64,000 nucleotides of DNA from Algoriphagus aestuariicola (GTDB taxonomy: Bacteria; Bacteroidota; Bacteroidia; Cytophagales; Cyclobacteriaceae), in assembly GCF_017254835.1 (NCBI RefSeq), contig NZ_JAFKCW010000003.1:682001-746000 (forward strand). The letters run 5' to 3'. Of this stretch, positions 7,992 to 16,287 are shown in pieces. Position 1 is the first letter of the stretch, and every line of letters begins with the position of its first letter. The notes below the pieces were generated by a model. It ran no database searches. It was not told where the DNA came from and saw only the letters and a list, made by a program, of their open reading frames with translations. A program made the translations under genes and the position numbers.

Positions 7992-9116
7992 TCAAAACTG
8001 GAATTCCGGTTTAATTCTCACGAAACACAGCTCATCGTTTAGATTGATGGGATGATGGAGGTAGCCTTGGTGGAAGAAAGCATTGGACCTGGCTCTTGGA
8101 AAATCCTTCTTCTCTAAAACCACTTGAAAATCAGGATCTGCTACGGTCACATAGACCTGAAACTCGGGCGGGTCAAAGCCCGATTGATACTGACTGATCC
8201 GAAAATAGTGCTGGCTGCTCTCGTCCCAAATCCACGGCCCGAAACTGACTTCTTTGGCTTTGGCCAAGAGAGACGCTTTCATTTGATCAAGAGAGGTGAC
8301 CTTTTTCTCAAAGTTTCCGGGTTTTTTATCGGGTAAAAGTTCAGATGAAAAATCAATCTGGTAGAGAGAGTCTCTACAGATATCATAGACTGCCAATGAA
8401 TTATGGGCCTCAGTACTGATCAAAATTTTTTCATTCTCGTGCTGAAGAAAAAAGCTTTCAAAGCCGATCGTTTTTACATCTCCGTCCAGTTCGATCTTAT
8501 AGTCTGTCAGTGATTTGAGCAAGGGGATTTCCTTGGTTCGAATTGCCCGATTTGGGATATCCAAAATCCCCAAGCCATCTCCATTGCTGTTTCCTCCTCT
8601 TTCTCTCCCATAGACGCCATAGAATATGTTTCCTGTCGGGTCATACTCGCCGTCAAAACTCAGGATAGTTCCTTCGGGTATTTGGCCGGATTGGTAGTTT
8701 AGGCTTTCCCAATTGTAGCTTTCTATTTTGTTGCCCAATGAGTCCATTTTGCGGATGGCATCTAATGAGGCGATGATGATCTCGCCCCTCTCGGTGATTT
8801 CAAATCCGTAAGGGGAAATGCCCCCGATTCCTTGAGGTCCGTCTGCGCTGAAAAAAATCGACCGACTGATCTGATAAGAATTCAAGTCAATCAGATCCAG
8901 CCTTTTTTCGGAAGTATTGTAAAAGTAGAGTGTTTGGCCATCGGGTGAAATTGCCATCCTGTTGAGGCCATCTTGGACATTGAGAAACAGCTCGTGGTTT
9001 TCTACCTTGACCGTGTCTATCATATAGGAAAAATGTCTCTCTGAGACTGTGCTGTCTTGGTCTCCGCAGGAGAACAAAATGGGAAAGGCTAGAAATAGTA
9101 AGTGTATATGCCTCAT
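7992..9116 (-). CDS. DUF4221-like lipoprotein (divergent copy 3)
   Basis: 374 residues with signal MRHIHLLFLAFPILFSCG (lipobox Cys17). It keeps the family layout: an N-terminal FSYMIDTVKVE strand matching LSYTVDTV of copies 1-2, propeller-like repeats (SPDGQTLYFYNTSEKRLDLIDL), the SADGPQGIG turn corresponding to EEEGPDGVG, and the C-terminal NLNDELCFVRI where the others have NVDDELGFA. It is much more diverged than copies 1 and 2 are from each other. Its ATG at 9116 lies only 3 nt beyond the end of the remnant fourth copy, so all are co-transcribed if the remnant's promoter still works. Ligand and partner are unknown. Confidence 0.75.
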   Translation of the reverse strand: MRHIHLLFLAFPILFSCGDQDSTVSERHFSYMIDTVKVENHELFLNVQDGLNRMAISPDGQTLYFYNTSEKRLDLIDLNSYQISRSIFFSADGPQGIGGISPYGFEITERGEIIIASLDAIRKMDSLGNKIESYNWESLNYQSGQIPEGTILSFDGEYDPTGNIFYGVYGRERGGNSNGDGLGILDIPNRAIRTKEIPLLKSLTDYKIELDGDVKTIGFESFFLQHENEKILISTEAHNSLAVYDICRDSLYQIDFSSELLPDKKPGNFEKKVTSLDQMKASLLAKAKEVSFGPWIWDESSQHYFRISQYQSGFDPPEFQVYVTVADPDFQVVLEKKDFPRARSNAFFHQGYLHHPINLNDELCFVRIKPEFQF

Positions 9117-9119
9117 GGG

Positions 9120-9283
9120 TTAAAAATCAAGAGTCATCACCGCAAAGCCCAGTTCGTAGGCAACCACCGCGAGGGGATGTGGAAAATGTTCTCCAGGATA
9201 GCTCGACCAGCTCTTTCATGGCTTGCCTGTTTCCCACAGGAAAAAATCAGTGGGATCAAAAGCACAGTTACCGCTTTCTTCAT
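9120..9283 (-). pseudogene. Collapsed fourth DUF4221 gene (signal peptide joined out of frame to C-terminal tail)
   Basis: On the minus strand ATG at 9283 encodes MKKAVTVLLIPLIFSCGKQ, a clean lipoprotein signal, but the frame stops after 48 codons. Immediately before 9120, a shifted frame reads YELGFAVMTLDF followed by TAA, the exact DUF4221 C-terminal signature (copy 1 ends DELGFAVMDFKF). The DNA around 9135-9151 is identical to the tail of copy 1 for about 17 bp. About 1 kb of central coding sequence is missing, so this looks like an internal deletion followed by frameshift. It lies upstream of the three intact copies and may still carry their promoter and leader. Confidence 0.7.
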
Positions 9284-9324
9284 AAAAATTCATTTTTCTA
9301 TGAAAAAAGCAGATTTTAACTAAA

Positions 9325-9339
9325 CAACAAAGCTTGTTG
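9325..9339 (-). terminator. Weak hairpin after eboF
   Basis: A 6-bp stem CAACAA/TTGTTG with a 3-nt loop lies just downstream of the eboF stop on the minus strand, followed by TTTAGTTAAAA. It is small and only loosely T-rich, so termination between ebo and the DUF4221 array is uncertain. Confidence 0.3.
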
Positions 9340-9346
9340 ACTTATT

Positions 9347-10717
9347 TTAACCTCGCACTGCCTTGACAATAAGGTCGAAAACGGCCGTTGGCTGGATCTT
9401 GTCAGCCGCGTTGATATCAGACTTTGACACAAAAAGTGGCTTGTCTAAGTCCGATTCGGGGATTCTTCCATGCGCTCCTTTGACTAGGGTCGCGTCCAAG
9501 GGAATCACATCCATGAGGTAGCGGAAGCCGAGTTTTTTCTTCAGGACTTTGGAGCCAACGGTGAGCAGGGGGATTCTGATCGCGGGATCGAGCAGCAGTT
9601 CCACCGGATCATAACCTGGCTTGCGATGGATATCCACGCAGCGGGCATAGTCCGGCGCCTTGGCATCGTCCAACCAGAAATAGTAAGTAAACCAAGAATC
9701 TGCATCGGCGATCACGACCAGATCCCCAGCCCGCTCGTGGGCAATGTGGTATTCCTTTTTGCCGGCTTCGTCCAGCACTTTCTCCACGCCGAGAGTCTTT
9801 TCCAAGAGGGCTTTGACTTCAGCGAGCTTCGATTTGTCGTTGACATGGACATGGGCGACTTGATGGTCGGCTACTGCAAAAGCAGCCGAAGTTCCGGCAT
9901 CCAAGGTTTCCTTACCTAATTCATCCTTGACCTGAATCCAGCCATTTTCCCGGAAAATCCGGTTCAAATGAACCGGCCTGCTGACAGAGGTGATTCCATA
10001 CTCGGAGAGAAGTAGTACTTGGGCTCCCTGGTTTTCGAAGTAGGTAATCAGATCCTCCGCAAGTGCGTCCACCTCGCGGAGATCCTTGCCAATCTTTTCA
10101 AAATCAATCCCGAACTTTTGCAAGCCATAGTCCAGATGCGGGATATAGATCAGGTTGAGTGTAGGATTGTACCATTCGTCCACCTTTTTAGAGGCATCTG
10201 CGATCCACTTGCTGGAAGCTATGCTGGTATTTGGTCCCCAAAAGGAAAACAGCGGAAACTGTCCAAGTTCCTTTTGCAGCCTGTCGCGGAGCTCCATGGG
10301 CTGAGAGTGGCAATCGGGCAATTTGCGGCCGTCCTGTAGATAGAGTGGTCTTGGCGTTACCGCGTAGTCGGCGCTGGAGTACATGTTGTACCACCAAAAC
10401 ATATTGGCGACGGTGAAGCCCGGATTGTCCCTGCGAAGAACCTCCCATACTTTCTCGGCCTGCACCAACTTGTTGGATTGTCTCCAAAGTTTGATTTCGC
10501 ACTCGTCCTGAAAATACCAGCCATTTCCGACTATGCCGTGATCCGTGGGCCACTTTCCAGTCAAGTACACGGATTGGGCAGAACAGGTCACCGCCGGAAG
10601 GACCGGTTCGACGACAGCGGATTGCTGCTTTGCTATCCATTTTTTGAGAAAAGGAGTATGCTCACCGATCACCCGGGGAGAAAGCGCAACTATATTTAGA
10701 ACTACTGTTTTTTTCAT
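9347..10717 (-). CDS. eboF: EboF: alkaline phosphatase/nucleotide pyrophosphatase superfamily protein
   Basis: About 456 residues of the type I phosphodiesterase/NPP fold. Thr44 in PAVTCSAQ is in the nucleophile position, followed by the family phrase LTGKWPTDHGIVGNGWYF. Where canonical NPPs have D..GH and SDHGM metal motifs, this has HLDYGLQ and SEYGI; from memory these substitutions are shared by the whole EboF-like subfamily, so catalysis may differ from classical NPPs. The frame opens at 10735, but ATG at 10717 gives MKKTVVLNIV. No signal peptide is visible. It is the last gene of the six-gene ebo cluster, about 148 nt after eboE. Its role in the ebo pathway is not established; a phosphoester or pyrophosphate substrate is inferred from the fold. 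Confidence 0.85.
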   Translation of the reverse strand: MKKTVVLNIVALSPRVIGEHTPFLKKWIAKQQSAVVEPVLPAVTCSAQSVYLTGKWPTDHGIVGNGWYFQDECEIKLWRQSNKLVQAEKVWEVLRRDNPGFTVANMFWWYNMYSSADYAVTPRPLYLQDGRKLPDCHSQPMELRDRLQKELGQFPLFSFWGPNTSIASSKWIADASKKVDEWYNPTLNLIYIPHLDYGLQKFGIDFEKIGKDLREVDALAEDLITYFENQGAQVLLLSEYGITSVSRPVHLNRIFRENGWIQVKDELGKETLDAGTSAAFAVADHQVAHVHVNDKSKLAEVKALLEKTLGVEKVLDEAGKKEYHIAHERAGDLVVIADADSWFTYYFWLDDAKAPDYARCVDIHRKPGYDPVELLLDPAIRIPLLTVGSKVLKKKLGFRYLMDVIPLDATLVKGAHGRIPESDLDKPLFVSKSDINAADKIQPTAVFDLIVKAVRG

Positions 10718-10865
10718 CTTTTTGAGTCTAATCAAAAATAAGTTCCTACTTCGTTTAGGCTGACTCGGAGCTTATTCTTGCTTGGCCTGATATCTCATAA
10801 TTCCGACCTCTCACTGGCAAATCCCACCTTGCGCATACCCAAAACCTCAAGCTTCATATCTGAAT

Positions 10866-12077
10866 TTATCCCATCCTTTCCCTCACCCAAGCGAGCTCCC
10901 TGGCTATAGATTCGCCAAGGCTTTGTCGGGTGCCCTGGGGCAGTACCTCCCAAGTGTAGGTCTCTACCTCCAAATGCTGCGTGATTTCCGGATTGGATAA
11001 AATTTCCTTGAGTACAATTGAAATGGTCTCTTGGGTGGAAGAAAAAGAACCATAGTCTTCGAGAAACACAGGAACGTGAAAATGGATTCTCCACTCTTTT
11101 TCCTTGGTATCGGGAAGAACGTCCAAAGCTTGTGGCAAGTCAGAATAGGAATTCAGTTTTCCGTCGTCCAATCGTGCGACGACTTGGTGAAGATAAGTCG
11201 ACTCCGCAAAGGCTTGGAGCTTTTTGCCCAAGCTGAATTTACCGTTGGCAGATGGTGGAATCAGGACTTTCAATGCTGCCGAGATCTGGATTTTACCGAC
11301 ACGAATGCCCGCTGACTCAAACTTGGCAAAAGTCTCAGCGGGCTCTTCGTACACGATGGCGAAGTGGCAGACATCGTAGCATACTTGGATATGGGTTTTG
11401 ATCAAGTCTTCGGCCTCCCTTTCGGATATGCCGAGCTTTTGGGAAAGCTGGTGTTTTCCCTTCGGCAATAGCCAATTTTTGAAGAGCCAAATCATCTCGT
11501 CGGAATTCTCCAAGATTCCATCTGGCTCTGGCTCAATATCAAGGTGCAGCAGTTTGCCAGTATTCTTATGGATTTTTGCTAGCTCCTCCACGATCTCCAA
11601 GAGATGGGCTGTGGCTGTCTCCATGCCTGCCTTTAGCGCCTCCTTGGTCTTAAACCAATGCCGGTAGGAAATCGGAGAGGTAGATATTCCTCCTTGCATG
11701 CCCGGAGGCAAAAGTTGGGAGAGAATCTGAAAGGAACGAAGGGTGTAGTCTTTTCGCTCGACAGTGGTCCAATCAGGAAAGTGTACTTTTTCCTTTACGA
11801 TCTGCCGATGAAAATCGCCGTAGGGAAACCCGTTTAGCGTAAAAACATAAGCATTGGTCTGACGGAGCCAAACTTGGAATTCTTTTAGCCTTTCCGGTTT
11901 TTCGAGCTCCAAAGAGGCTTGGTGGGAAAGCCTTAGTCCTATTCCAAAAGGGCCTTCGGCCTTGAGCCTCTGCCGCACTTCCGGAATGTAGATCTTGAGG
12001 TTTTGGAAGGTCGCATCCCAGCTTTCACCGGGATGTATATTGCTGCAGTAGCTGAGATGAAAGCCCTTGACGTCCAT
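10866..12077 (-). CDS. eboE: EboE: metabolite traffic protein, TIM-barrel (xylose isomerase-like)
   Basis: 403 residues. The opening (FHLSYCSNIHPGESW) and the internal HLDIEPEPDGILENSDE and HIQVCYDVCHFAI segments are hallmarks of EboE-type proteins, which have an AP-endonuclease-2/xylose-isomerase barrel. Conserved Glu, Asp and His in these strands form a plausible divalent-metal site. Family knowledge: ebo clusters in cyanobacteria are needed to deliver the scytonemin precursor to the periplasm; the biochemical step of EboE is unknown. Here it follows eboD with 17 nt between them. The length matches the family and no signal peptide is seen, so it acts in the cytosol or at the membrane face. 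Confidence 0.88.
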   Translation of the reverse strand: MDVKGFHLSYCSNIHPGESWDATFQNLKIYIPEVRQRLKAEGPFGIGLRLSHQASLELEKPERLKEFQVWLRQTNAYVFTLNGFPYGDFHRQIVKEKVHFPDWTTVERKDYTLRSFQILSQLLPPGMQGGISTSPISYRHWFKTKEALKAGMETATAHLLEIVEELAKIHKNTGKLLHLDIEPEPDGILENSDEMIWLFKNWLLPKGKHQLSQKLGISEREAEDLIKTHIQVCYDVCHFAIVYEEPAETFAKFESAGIRVGKIQISAALKVLIPPSANGKFSLGKKLQAFAESTYLHQVVARLDDGKLNSYSDLPQALDVLPDTKEKEWRIHFHVPVFLEDYGSFSSTQETISIVLKEILSNPEITQHLEVETYTWEVLPQGTRQSLGESIARELAWVRERMG

Positions 12078-12094
12078 AGTTCGGGTTTAAAAAG

Positions 12095-13249
12095 TCAGGA
12101 AGTGATGAGGTCGGATTTTTCCTGAAAAGTTCGAAGCAAATCTACGGATTGATGGATCAAATCCTCATCCATCTCATGTACTTCTACGCCTTTTCCTAAT
12201 TTCTCCAAGAGCATGATGGTCAGCTGCCCGCCCAGATGCTCCTGAAATTCCCTGAGGCCTTCAATCAGGCTTCCACCCTGCAGCTCTGGGGCAAAAAGGT
12301 CAAAGCCCAGCTTCTTCATTACCTTGACAATACGCGCGAAATCCTCCTCTGTGATCCTTCCTTGCAAGAAAGAATAGGCTGAATCCAGCGCAATGCCTAT
12401 TGCCACGGCTTCTCCGTGGCGGACGCGGAAATTGCTAAGTTTCTCGAGCTTGTGGGCAGCCCAGTGTCCAAAGTCAAGGGGTCGGGACGATCCAAACTCA
12501 AAGGGGTCCTTTCCAGCGATATGGTTCATATGCATTTGGGCACTGCGGATGATATGAGCCTTCATCGGCTCCATTTCCCGCTTGGCAAGCGCATCGGCGT
12601 TTTTTTCCAACCACTCAAAAAAGCTCAGATCCTGGATCAAAGCCACTTTGACAGCCTCGGAGATCCCAGCTCTCCAATCCCTGTCTTCCAGTGTTTTCAG
12701 GAAATTGAAGTCGTTTAATACCGCGTTGGGGGGGGTAAAGGTACCGAGGTAGTTCTTTTTGCCGTAGGCGTTGATACTGTTTTTCACCCCAACGGCGGAG
12801 TCGTTTTGGGACAAAACGGTAGTCGGAATCCGAATCAGCCGGATACCTCGGTGTGAAATCGCAGCTGCAAAACCTACCATATCTAGCACGGCCCCGCCAC
12901 CGATCACAGCGATGTACGAGTGCCGATCAATGCCATACAGATGCGTAGCCTCGACAATACTTTGATAGAGATCGGGATCGTTTTTGCAGGCTTCGCCGCC
13001 AAGGACGATCACGGGCTCCGCGGCAAGAGTAAATACGCTTTGGTGCTGAAAGGAATAATTCCTCAGCTCATCGACCAGTCCCGGATGGGTGTCCGCCACG
13101 CCGCTGTCCACCACAAAGAGAACTTTAGGAATCCGCTCCCCCCGCAGGACATCCGCCAACATCGTGTTTTGGGGATCAAAAAGACCTTCGGTAAAGCACA
13201 CCGGATATCGGAAGGGGACTGAAAAGGTCTGTTCAAGAATCGTATTCAT
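12095..13249 (-). CDS. eboD: EboD: 3-dehydroquinate synthase-like sugar phosphate cyclase
   Basis: 384 residues of the DHQS superfamily. The NAD-binding GGGAVLD loop is at 117-123; predicted zinc ligands are Glu198 (GISEAVK), His262 (DFGHWAAH) and His278 (RHGEAVAIG). The segment around His262 (SSRPLDFGHWAAHKLE) departs from the AroB consensus (NLGHTFGHAIE), and the protein is longer than typical AroB (about 360), so it belongs to a distinct cyclase branch and is not the shikimate-pathway enzyme. Context (eboC, eboE) identifies it as EboD. It probably cyclises a sugar phosphate; the substrate is unknown. It lies 75 nt after eboC's start side, in a continuous minus-strand run. Confidence 0.88.
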   Translation of the reverse strand: MNTILEQTFSVPFRYPVCFTEGLFDPQNTMLADVLRGERIPKVLFVVDSGVADTHPGLVDELRNYSFQHQSVFTLAAEPVIVLGGEACKNDPDLYQSIVEATHLYGIDRHSYIAVIGGGAVLDMVGFAAAISHRGIRLIRIPTTVLSQNDSAVGVKNSINAYGKKNYLGTFTPPNAVLNDFNFLKTLEDRDWRAGISEAVKVALIQDLSFFEWLEKNADALAKREMEPMKAHIIRSAQMHMNHIAGKDPFEFGSSRPLDFGHWAAHKLEKLSNFRVRHGEAVAIGIALDSAYSFLQGRITEEDFARIVKVMKKLGFDLFAPELQGGSLIEGLREFQEHLGGQLTIMLLEKLGKGVEVHEMDEDLIHQSVDLLRTFQEKSDLITS

Positions 13250-13324
13250 GGGTATTCGTAAGGAATTATTTGGGCTATTGCCGTCTTGATAGACAATTTT
13301 GGATACAAATTGGTTTATTCCGCG

Positions 13325-14239
13325 TCAGGTTACGGCAAATTTTTTGGCTAACCAAAGAGAAACAGGAAGAAGCAGCAAAACGACCATTCCAATGGGCCAG
13401 CCCGAAAATGCCGACGCAATGGAGGCATTCACTATAATGAGCGAAATCACCGCCGCTTTGACTGACTTGCCAATGAACCTTGGCTCTTGGGTCTGGATTG
13501 CTTTTCCCAAAGGCGGTACTATCATATACGCAAGAAGGGCCAAAAAGGGCAGGACATGCAGATATCTAGGCCCTTGGATGTATGCCATCGCAAATATCGC
13601 AACAAAGATAAATCCATACATCAAGCCTCCAAAGTAGAGGGCTCTCCTGTTTTTGCCATGTACTTCCCCACGGCTGATCATCGTGATGGCGGCGACATAG
13701 ATCAGAGGTATCAAGCCGATGATCCAAATCTTTTCCAAGACTTCAGGAGCTACGCTGACACCTAGCAGCAGATTTCCGCTGCGACAAAGCCCCATATTGA
13801 TCGGACCGAGGATGCTTTGATGCTTACCCCAATAGTCATACAGTACCGCCAGAAGCGCCACAATCGAAGCCAAACCAGCCGAAATCCAATTGACTTGGGC
13901 AGCACATACTACCCCGAACACCAGCAAGGCCGTGGACATAATCGTGGCATTGGATTTGGATACCCGACCGCTTGGAATAGGCCGCTCTGGTCGCTCGATG
14001 GCGTCCAGTTCTGCGTCCGCTACGTCATTGAACGCAACACCGCCAGCATACAATCCGATTGTACTCAATGAAAGCCAAAGCAGGTTCCACCAAAAATTTG
14101 AGTTTCCGTATATAAGATCTGTTATCAAATAATCTATTCCTCCAGCAACGGCAAAACCCGCCCAGATATCTGCGATCGCAGTGATCACGTTGGCAGGGCG
14201 GGTCAGCTGGAGGTAGGCAAAAAGTCCTCTCTTTCCCAT
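13325..14239 (-). CDS. eboC: EboC: UbiA-like prenyltransferase family membrane protein
   Basis: 304 residues with eight or nine hydrophobic segments. The first aspartate motif is NDVADAELD at 71-79, followed by the family-typical ERPERPIPSGRV; the second appears as YDYWGK around 133-138. Both are needed for Mg-diphosphate binding in UbiA prenyltransferases, so it is likely active. The gene starts 3 nt after the eboB stop. In the ebo pathway this is the only integral membrane protein, so it is the obvious candidate to attach a lipid carrier or otherwise handle a lipophilic intermediate at the inner membrane; that role is inference. Confidence 0.9.
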   Translation of the reverse strand: MGKRGLFAYLQLTRPANVITAIADIWAGFAVAGGIDYLITDLIYGNSNFWWNLLWLSLSTIGLYAGGVAFNDVADAELDAIERPERPIPSGRVSKSNATIMSTALLVFGVVCAAQVNWISAGLASIVALLAVLYDYWGKHQSILGPINMGLCRSGNLLLGVSVAPEVLEKIWIIGLIPLIYVAAITMISRGEVHGKNRRALYFGGLMYGFIFVAIFAMAYIQGPRYLHVLPFLALLAYMIVPPLGKAIQTQEPRFIGKSVKAAVISLIIVNASIASAFSGWPIGMVVLLLLPVSLWLAKKFAVT

Positions 14240-14242
14240 CGA

Positions 14243-15154
14243 TTAGTTTTCTACACGGTCGGCAGGCCCTTCCACTCGGGGTACCTGTCCGCCACGCAAC
14301 ACGGAGTTTCCTCCCAATTTTTTGGTTTGGTCGATGGGAGCAGCATTGAGCCAGTCGCTTTCATCCATCTGTCCGCTGAGTCCAAAGACCGTCAGTGCAT
14401 TTTGGTAGGTAGTCATGCGGATATCCTCTTCCGGGATTCCCAACTTTCGCATCAGGTTGGCCGTCTTTGGCACAGCTAAGGGATCTGAAATGCCCCAATC
14501 CGCCGCGGAATTTACAATAATGCGTTCGGGGCCGTATTGCTTTACAATCTCCACCATGCGCTCGGAGCCCATTTTGGTATGTGGATAAATGGTGAAAGCC
14601 GCCCAGTAGCCTCTGTCAAGCACTTCCTCGACGGTTTCCTCGTTGTTGTGATCCACAACCACCCATCCAGGATCCATGCCGTGCTCGTCAGCCACATCCA
14701 TGGAGCGGGTAGTTCCTTTCTTCTTGTCACGGTGGGGAGTGTGGATAAGTACAGGCAAATCAACTTCCTTGGCCAACTCCAACTGTAATCTGTAAAAGCG
14801 GTCTTCCGCCTCAGTCTGATCGTCATAGCCAATCTCGCCTATAGCCACTACACCCTCTTTCCCTGCATACAGCGGCAAGAGCTCCATCACCTGCTCAGCC
14901 AAAGGCACATTGTTGGCTTCCTTGGAGTTCAAACCCATGGTGCAGTAGTGTACGATGCCAAACTGGCTGGCTCGAAAACGCTCCCAACCTACCAAGGTGC
15001 TGAAGTAGTCTTTGAATGAGCCCACCTCCGTACGGGGCTGACCTAGCCAAAAGGCCGGTTCAATGGTCGCTACGATTCCCGCCTTGCGCATCGCCTCATA
15101 GTCGTCAGTGGTGCGGGACACTAGGTGGATATGGGGATCTATGTACATTTCCAT
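14243..15154 (-). CDS. eboB: EboB: TatD-family metal-dependent hydrolase
   Basis: About 303 residues of the amidohydrolase superfamily. Predicted metal ligands are the N-terminal pair His8/His10 (DPHIHL), Glu107 (IGEIGYDD), His138 (LIHTPHR), His169 (VVDHNNEE) and Asp219 (SAADWG), a complete set. The frame is open to 15223 but ATG at 15154 puts the HxH pair where the family expects it; ATG at 15148 is an alternative. TatD proteins include DNases and deacylases; the EboB substrate is not known. It follows eboA by 80 nt and abuts eboC, consistent with a single transcript. Confidence 0.9.
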   Translation of the reverse strand: MEMYIDPHIHLVSRTTDDYEAMRKAGIVATIEPAFWLGQPRTEVGSFKDYFSTLVGWERFRASQFGIVHYCTMGLNSKEANNVPLAEQVMELLPLYAGKEGVVAIGEIGYDDQTEAEDRFYRLQLELAKEVDLPVLIHTPHRDKKKGTTRSMDVADEHGMDPGWVVVDHNNEETVEEVLDRGYWAAFTIYPHTKMGSERMVEIVKQYGPERIIVNSAADWGISDPLAVPKTANLMRKLGIPEEDIRMTTYQNALTVFGLSGQMDESDWLNAAPIDQTKKLGGNSVLRGGQVPRVEGPADRVEN

Positions 15155-15234
15155 TTTATTAGAATTATGAACTTTCAAAGTTAAGGGATTTGCCAAGACA
15201 GCTATACTAGTCTGTCCTGTCATCAGGAAAAGGA

Positions 15235-16122
15235 TTAGGCGCGCTTTTCCTGATAGTCGGCACCGATCTTTTCCCAGGTAATCTCTCCATATTCGATGGC
15301 CATTACTTCTTCGGATCGGGATTGGAGCAGTTGCTTTGCCTCCTCAGAGTTGCATTGGTACAAAGCTAACAGGCCAGCTTCCACTTCCATTTGGTCTTCG
15401 GATTTCAGGACTTTCTTCAAGTCCGCAAAAAAGCGTTCATTAAGATATGGCACGACGAGCCGCCAAAGTTCTGGCATAACTGATCTACCGGCTGCCCATC
15501 TTTCGTGGGCAAAATCCGATGCGATATCCGCCAAAGCTGCATTGCGGCGCTCATCCAGCTGCTGGATACGGTAAAGTGGCCGCTGCATAAAGATGGACTT
15601 CAGCACGAGTTGGTTCCAGTTAGCCTCGGGAAAATATTTCGGTGGAAAGGGATTGTTAAGCGCGATAGCGTCAAATATCAGAGTCATGTTGGTCCTGCAT
15701 CCGTCAATTGCCCTTGGGAGCATCTCTTCCGGATAGGGCATGAGGGGCAAGGCAGCGTATAGGGACTGCTGCTCATACATGTCACCAGTCTCAAAGAGCT
15801 GGTTGATGACCGCCAGCCACTGTTTTTTTTCCTGTGGATAACTCAGCATCAAGACCGTACGGGCAGCCTGCAGTTCGTTCCAAAAAGCAGGTTCAAAGCC
15901 GCCCACAAGAGTTGTTGCCTTCTTTTTGTCGGCTTCGTTGAGCGTCAAAGTTTCTTTCTTGAAATATCTGGAGGCCTGCGAAAATGCCAAAAAAAACTTG
16001 GAGGGAGCCTTATCCAAACCAATTTTTTCCACTTGGATGCGCAGCCAATCCAGGGATTTTTGCGAAGCGCTTCTCCCCAAAATGTCCAGCAAAAATTCTT
16101 TCGGCTCCATTTGCAAACTCAT
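15235..16122 (-). CDS. eboA: EboA domain-containing protein
   Basis: 295 residues, mostly helical, with no signal peptide or membrane helix. Recognised by pattern (FEPAFWNELQAARTVLML, YEQQSLYAALPLMPYPEEMLPRAIDGCRTN and IFDAIALNNPFPPKYFPEANWNQLVLKSIFM) and by position as the first gene of the ebo cluster. EboA is the cluster-defining protein with no known biochemical activity; helical repeat-like architecture suggests a scaffold or binding role, which is inference. Start at 16122 (MSLQMEPKEF); Met at 16110 is an alternative. It is divergently oriented from the sugar acetyltransferase, so the cluster's promoter should lie in the gap between 16123 and 16287. Confidence 0.88.
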   Translation of the reverse strand: MSLQMEPKEFLLDILGRSASQKSLDWLRIQVEKIGLDKAPSKFFLAFSQASRYFKKETLTLNEADKKKATTLVGGFEPAFWNELQAARTVLMLSYPQEKKQWLAVINQLFETGDMYEQQSLYAALPLMPYPEEMLPRAIDGCRTNMTLIFDAIALNNPFPPKYFPEANWNQLVLKSIFMQRPLYRIQQLDERRNAALADIASDFAHERWAAGRSVMPELWRLVVPYLNERFFADLKKVLKSEDQMEVEAGLLALYQCNSEEAKQLLQSRSEEVMAIEYGEITWEKIGADYQEKRA

Positions 16123-16146
16123 TGTTTTACTACTTACTATACCAGC

Positions 16147-16179
16147 TTAAAGTAAATCCAAATCTCCCACAAAAGCCAA
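16147..16179 (-). promoter_or_regulatory. Possible promoter for the ebo operon
   Basis: Reading the minus strand, TTG (complement of 16177-16179) is followed after about 22 nt by TACTTTAA (complement of 16147-16154), a 6/8 match to the Bacteroidota -7 consensus TAnnTTTG. It lies 25 nt upstream of the eboA ATG. The spacer is slightly long and the match imperfect. Confidence 0.3.
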
Positions 16180-16287
16180 GCGTATTTAGACTGATTGGCA
16201 TAAAACCAGCGTTTCCTGACCAAAATCAGGGTTGGATATCGCTAAAGGTTTGCTTTTTGGTTCACGGAGATTTTCGATAGTTTTAAA

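Noticed and set aside
10188-10640. 150-codon minus-strand ORF in another frame of eboF
   Set aside because: Overlaps eboF on the same strand in a different frame, with no coherent protein-like composition.
9347-10717. Loss of classical NPP metal motifs in EboF as an inactivation
   Set aside because: The same substitutions (HLDYGLQ, SEYGI) are, from memory, shared by the EboF-like subfamily, so they are a family feature and not decay.
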